From contig NEEC01000014.1 of the NCBI GenBank assembly GCA_002189035.1, positions 2,854,501 to 2,918,500 of the forward strand: a stretch of DNA of 64,000 nt, in the 5' to 3' direction. Below, in pieces: positions 60,489 to 64,000 of the stretch (position 1 is its first letter; each line of letters starts with the position of its first letter). The notes below the pieces were generated by a model. That model saw only the letters and a program-made list of their open reading frames with translations, did no database searches and was not told where the DNA came from. The translations under genes were made by a program, and so were the position numbers. Source of the DNA: Utricularia gibba. Lineage: Eukaryota > Streptophyta > Magnoliopsida > Lamiales > Lentibulariaceae.

Positions 60489-60720
60489 TATTTTTTATAA
60501 TAAAATGATGCATTCGATCCTTAGAAAACATAAGGATAGAGTGCATCATTTTTATCACAAGTAAATAATGCACTCGATCCTTATCGTTTCTAAAGATAGA
60601 GTATATTTTTTTATTTTACAATGATGCATTCGATCCTTACAAAACATAAGGATAGAGTGCATTATTTTTTTTAAATAAATAATGCACTCTATCCTAATGT
60701 ATATCCCTAATCGAATGTAT
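60030..60720. repeat. Array of eight ~48-base palindromes with core TGCACTCGATCCT...AGGATCGAGTGCA
   Basis: Four palindromes lie at about 60032-60077, 60087-60134, 60147-60195 and 60202-60250 (the loop of the long inverted repeat) and four at about 60503-60552, 60564-60610, 60618-60668 and 60672-60720 (outside the right arm). Each has ATAATGCACTCGATCCT-like and mirrored AGGATCGAGTGCATTAT-like halves with a 5-10 base centre. Copies differ by paired substitutions such as GATC to TATC or ATAGA, some on one half only. Confidence 0.8.
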
Positions 60721-60915
60721 TGCTTATTTAAATTACAAAATAAAATTGAAAATTTAATGTATTTATTTTCCGCCATGTGTGAATCTACCATTCTAAGCTA
60801 ACGACTTGAGAAGCAGGCTTAGGGTTTGTAAAATCAACGCCGGATTTGGGTAAACACAATGCACATCCAAAATACTAATTAACTCAGTAATCGCAAGAAC
60901 CATAATGGCACAACA

Positions 60916-62316
60916 TTACCTCCTTCTACGGCATGACACCCACTCCTCGTACATGTTGGCAGCGCATGCGTCACGAAATGGATTCCAAGAATGGGAGGAC
61001 CCAGTGGTTGAATTGTCATCTTCAACTTCACCCGTGTCTGCATCTACATTATGGAAATCTGGAGGCACTGCAGTCTCAAGAGGGTCTTCGGTCATTTCCT
61101 TGCTTATGAAATTGTGTAACAAGGTGCAGCCCACAACTATAAGGTTTTGAATATCTATTGGATAAAAACATGGACTACGTAGCACAGCCCATTTCATCTT
61201 CATGAGCCCCTAAACGCGTTCAATAACATTTCTAGCGGAAGAATGGTGCATATTGAAATACTCCTGTGCATTTTGGGGTGTTCGAGTTCCAACACCTCAT
61301 TCCTTCAAATGGTATCGAACCCCCCTATAAGGTGCTAAAAATCCTTCACAATTTGCGTATCCATTGTCACATAAATAATAAGTACCTATCACAAGAGATG
61401 GACATATTACAGCGCAAATTACGTGCATATAACTAATAATAGGAGGATTGCTATGTCAAAAAAAATACCTCTATTAACGCATAGCCTATTTTCTCATGTT
61501 AGTGCATCATTTAGTACCCTACTGTCGGCGGCGGAACCCTCCCATCAAGCAAGAATATAGATAAAACGCATATTCTCATCGCATACACCAAGCACATTGG
61601 TAGATATTTGGCCTTTGCGATTATGGTACCTGGGTTTCTCATCAGAGCTCACCCGCATGCCAATATATGTGTCATACAATGCTCCTACACAGTTCTACAA
61701 GAACAGAATGGAAATGCATGCATTATGGACACTACATTAATGCTAGAAATAAGAAATATCAAGCTAAATGTACTAGAATGTACCTGAAAGTACTTGAATC
61801 TACCCTCTGTGGACTGATTATTTTTAGGCCTTTCCAACAAAATATCATTGGGAGTGAGAAGTGCGTCCAAAACTTCTTTAAAATACCGAGATAATGTCTT
61901 TGTCGATCGCCTAAAAATATGTTTTGAACTCGCATTTTTTTGTGATGCGATAATATTCCCAAAAACATTGCAACCTTCTCATGAATGCTCACATACTTCC
62001 CTGATTGTAGATTTGCACGCACTTGCAAAATGTAACATAGCTTTCTGAACACATCTTTTGATAACCTTAGATTTTCTAACAATGCCGAATTAGAGTCTGT
62101 TAAAAGATTACTTAAATAGTCAACCTGTCTTTTCATCTTCGCCTTCATAGAATACTTGCATTTACGTTTTTGTCTTCCATAATAACGAGTCGAATAAAGA
62201 TAGACAATAAAATTCAGCCTAACTAGGTATTCTGCTAACACACATGTAATAGCAGCTAACACGGCCTCATTTTCAGACTCATAAGACCTTGCCATCATTT
62301 CACTACTCGAACCCAC
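60916..62316 (-). pseudogene. PIF/Harbinger DDE transposase (HARBI1/ALP1-like), inactivated
   Basis: Minus strand, about three exons. Exon 1 (62316 to about 61784) reads LRLSKDVFRKLCYILQ and VSIHEKVAMFLGILSHHKKM, the N-terminal helix region; an intron of about 90 bases follows (GTACATT...CTTGTAG). Exon 2 reads NCVGALYDTYIGM, where the first catalytic Asp (usually GALDGT) appears as Tyr-Asp, then YHNRKGQISTNVLG, an in-frame stop in ILA-stop-WEG, and AADSRVLND with the second Asp. An intron near 61475-61385 follows. The last exon reads YYLCDNGYANCEGFLAPYRG, a frameshift, NVIERV with the third acid, a stop, GLMKMKWAVLRS and the C-terminal tail. Two stops and one frameshift make it dead. Confidence 0.85.
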
Positions 62317-62771
62317 TACTCACCATAAGATGGATTAAATTAGAGCATAAAAAATAGTTTAATAATAAATACAACCACACCCAACCGTCTGCTTGTAGAC
62401 AACAACCATGCGCACCTTACCCAAGATGTATTGTCGCAATTTTACAAAAGATTGGCCGTGTGGAAGACGGTGATTTGCGCAAATTAAGGAGCAGGGACAC
62501 CAACAGTAATTTTAGCAAAAACAAGGGCACGATTGGAAGTAAATAATAAGGAGAGGGCTAAAATTGGAAAACCCAGCATGGTTAAAGACGGGTATATTTA
62601 AACCCACCTCCCTAGATGGGTTTATATAAACCCATATGAGCGCGTTGCTGATAGGTTTAAGGAAACCTGCCGGGTAAATTTATACCCGATAGGAACCTAC
62701 ATACCAAACATATCTATTACGTTAAAACAACCTATAAACCTATCTAAACTCACGAAGCAAATGCGCCCTAA

Positions 62772-63480
62772 GGAGTATTCTGAAAAAAATTTGAATATTG
62801 TTTTTTATTTTAGAAAAATAAAAAATGAAAGTAGAAATTTTTTGAAAAAAATAAAAACAAAAATGCCATGTTTTGAAAAAATTGCAAAAATATATATTCG
62901 AGAATTATTAACAAAAATAGAAATAAAAATCGAAGTGAATGTTTTATTATTTGTAATTTTAACTCATTTTTAACTATACCCAAAAACTTATTTTTGTTAA
63001 AAATACAAATATAGAAAGTCTTTTGTACACATTTATTTTTGATAAATATAGAAATAAAAATAGCAACCAAAAAACATTATTTAACTCATGAACATCATAA
63101 ATGTATTGCTTGAGCAATTCTTAGAGTGGTTTGACCATGATGAATGACTTCTTGATAGGTATTTGCTTCCAAGGCATATCAATGTTCTAATAACCTTCTC
63201 TTCCCTCAACAAAGTTCAACTACTACTCTAATCAATTATATTTGAAGTTCAAAATGCTGGTGTTATGGAGAAGGAAAATATTTATGTAAAACTAAGGAGA
63301 TGACACTCCTACCTTTAGTGTAATCAAAATCTAAAAATCAAAACCTAATCGATGCACTAAGCAACAAATATCGAAGAAGAGTATGCCTTGCCCAACAAGT
63401 AGGTTAAGTTTTCATACACCTACTCAAAAGGTGTATGAAAAACCTAAGGTGACAAGAGCTAGTCTCATCACTAAATGATA
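62772..63480. other. AT-rich flank, no gene seen
   Basis: A/T-rich DNA just outside the Harbinger end; no supported gene before the LTR at 63483. Confidence 0.4.
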
Positions 63481-63482
63481 TG

Positions 63483-64000
63483 TGTGATAGGGGATTAATC
63501 GGACAAGGGTAACCGGTTCCTAAAAGGTTACCAAAAGAGAATCTGAGGGGATAATGTCAGTCGACAGATCAATATCTGTCAGAAATCTGACAGGTATGGA
63601 CATATGACACAGTCTGAAAAGCGGCCAAATTACGGCATAACAGGCGGCCTATATCTGAAAAGCGAGATCGCATAGCAGGAGCAGAAAGCAACTGATATTT
63701 GCAAACGTCAGAATTCGGTCAGAGTGAGCTCTCCTATAAATAGAAGGAATTATGACGAACACCAGGTTGAAAAAAAGAAGAGGATTCTTGAACTTATATT
63801 CCCCTCTTCACCATCTCCATCTAGTGGAAATCTTTCCCGGTGAGCTCCGGTAGCTCCGTGGTTTTTCCGCTTTTCGGGGGTTTCCACGTAAAAATCTTCG
63901 CTCACTTTTACTTCAATTGAACCAACCGTGAAAACGCGACTAAGTGTGGCATTCCCGATTGCACCTATCACCTTAAATCGGCCTCCCACCGGATACCGAT
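63483..64000 (+). mobile_element. LTR of family 'L', plus orientation, cut by the window edge
   Basis: Starts TGTGATAGGGG at about 63483 and matches the reverse complement of 11810-12297. It has a TATA box CTATAAATAG at 63734-63743, fitting LTR U3/R structure, then a GC-rich R/U5 part with TTTCCACGTAAAAATC. The window ends before its 3' border, so whether an internal region follows is unknown. Confidence 0.75.

Larger units (their letters stand above)
55269..62768. mobile_element. 7.5-kb PIF/Harbinger element
   Basis: Ends are inverted repeats: GGGCGCGTTTGCTTCGTGGG at 55269 and, reversed from 62768, GGGCGCATTTGCTTCGTGAG. Both are flanked by TAA (55266-55268 and 62769-62771), the 3-base target duplication of this superfamily. 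It carries a Myb/SANT-like ORF1 on the plus strand and a HARBI1/ALP1-like DDE transposase on the minus strand, converging as in PIF elements. Between them sit an FCP1-like gene insert with a PF04195-like exon and a long inverted repeat. Both transposition genes contain stops, so it is not autonomous now. The matching ends suggest fairly recent movement. Confidence 0.9.

Noticed and set aside
1-64000. CRISPR array, bacterial operon or integron
   Set aside because: No regular direct repeats with unique spacers; genes have introns and plant features.

Overview
This window is nuclear DNA of a flowering plant. The evidence is several genes with GT-AG introns (a kinesin-10, a type 2 metallothionein, a Dof factor and a cytosolic HSC70), a plant nuclear tRNA-Lys(CUU), a plant-specific SIAMESE-type CDK inhibitor, and a dense load of Copia, Gypsy, hAT and PIF/Harbinger relics in AT-rich DNA. 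There are no bacterial-type operons. I cannot name the family or species from sequence alone.

Layout. At 0.9-4.2 kb a kinesin-10 gene (+) and a metallothionein gene (-) converge. At 5.8-7.3 kb lies a wrecked Ty3/Gypsy integrase, and at 9.8 kb a tRNA-Lys. At 10.9-11.4 kb is a single-exon SMR-like cell-cycle inhibitor, followed by a reverse-oriented LTR fragment. From 13.1 to 32.2 kb the DNA is almost entirely mobile: two decayed hAT transposases head to head, several copies of one LTR family (called 'S' here, ends TGATAA...TTATCA), and a Copia element (23.05-28.11 kb) that lost its reverse transcriptase and took an S insertion. A Dof gene (-) occupies 33.2-34.4 kb. A second decayed Copia element lies at 39.2-43.3 kb and has an S solo LTR inside its 5' LTR. 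The HSC70 gene (-) is at 45.7-48.2 kb, with heat-shock and other promoter motifs behind it. A further S solo LTR with a perfect target duplication is at 50.6-52.3 kb. A 7.5-kb PIF/Harbinger element with matching inverted ends fills 55.27-62.77 kb. It carries a Myb/SANT-like ORF1, a broken DDE transposase, a multi-exon insert related to plant FCP1-like phosphatase (NIF) proteins preceded by a PF04195-like domain, and a 0.7-kb inverted repeat full of short palindromes. The window ends inside another LTR.

How it fits together. The host genes appear unrelated to each other: mitosis (kinesin), cell-cycle arrest (SMR-like), metal binding, transcription and protein folding. They sit as islands between repeats. 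The most unusual content is the large Harbinger element with its apparently captured gene and palindrome array, and the S family of solo LTRs, which share a hairpin with one paired base change between copies. All domain calls come from reading the sequence. No database search was possible, and the coordinates of decayed elements are approximate unless exact ends are stated.
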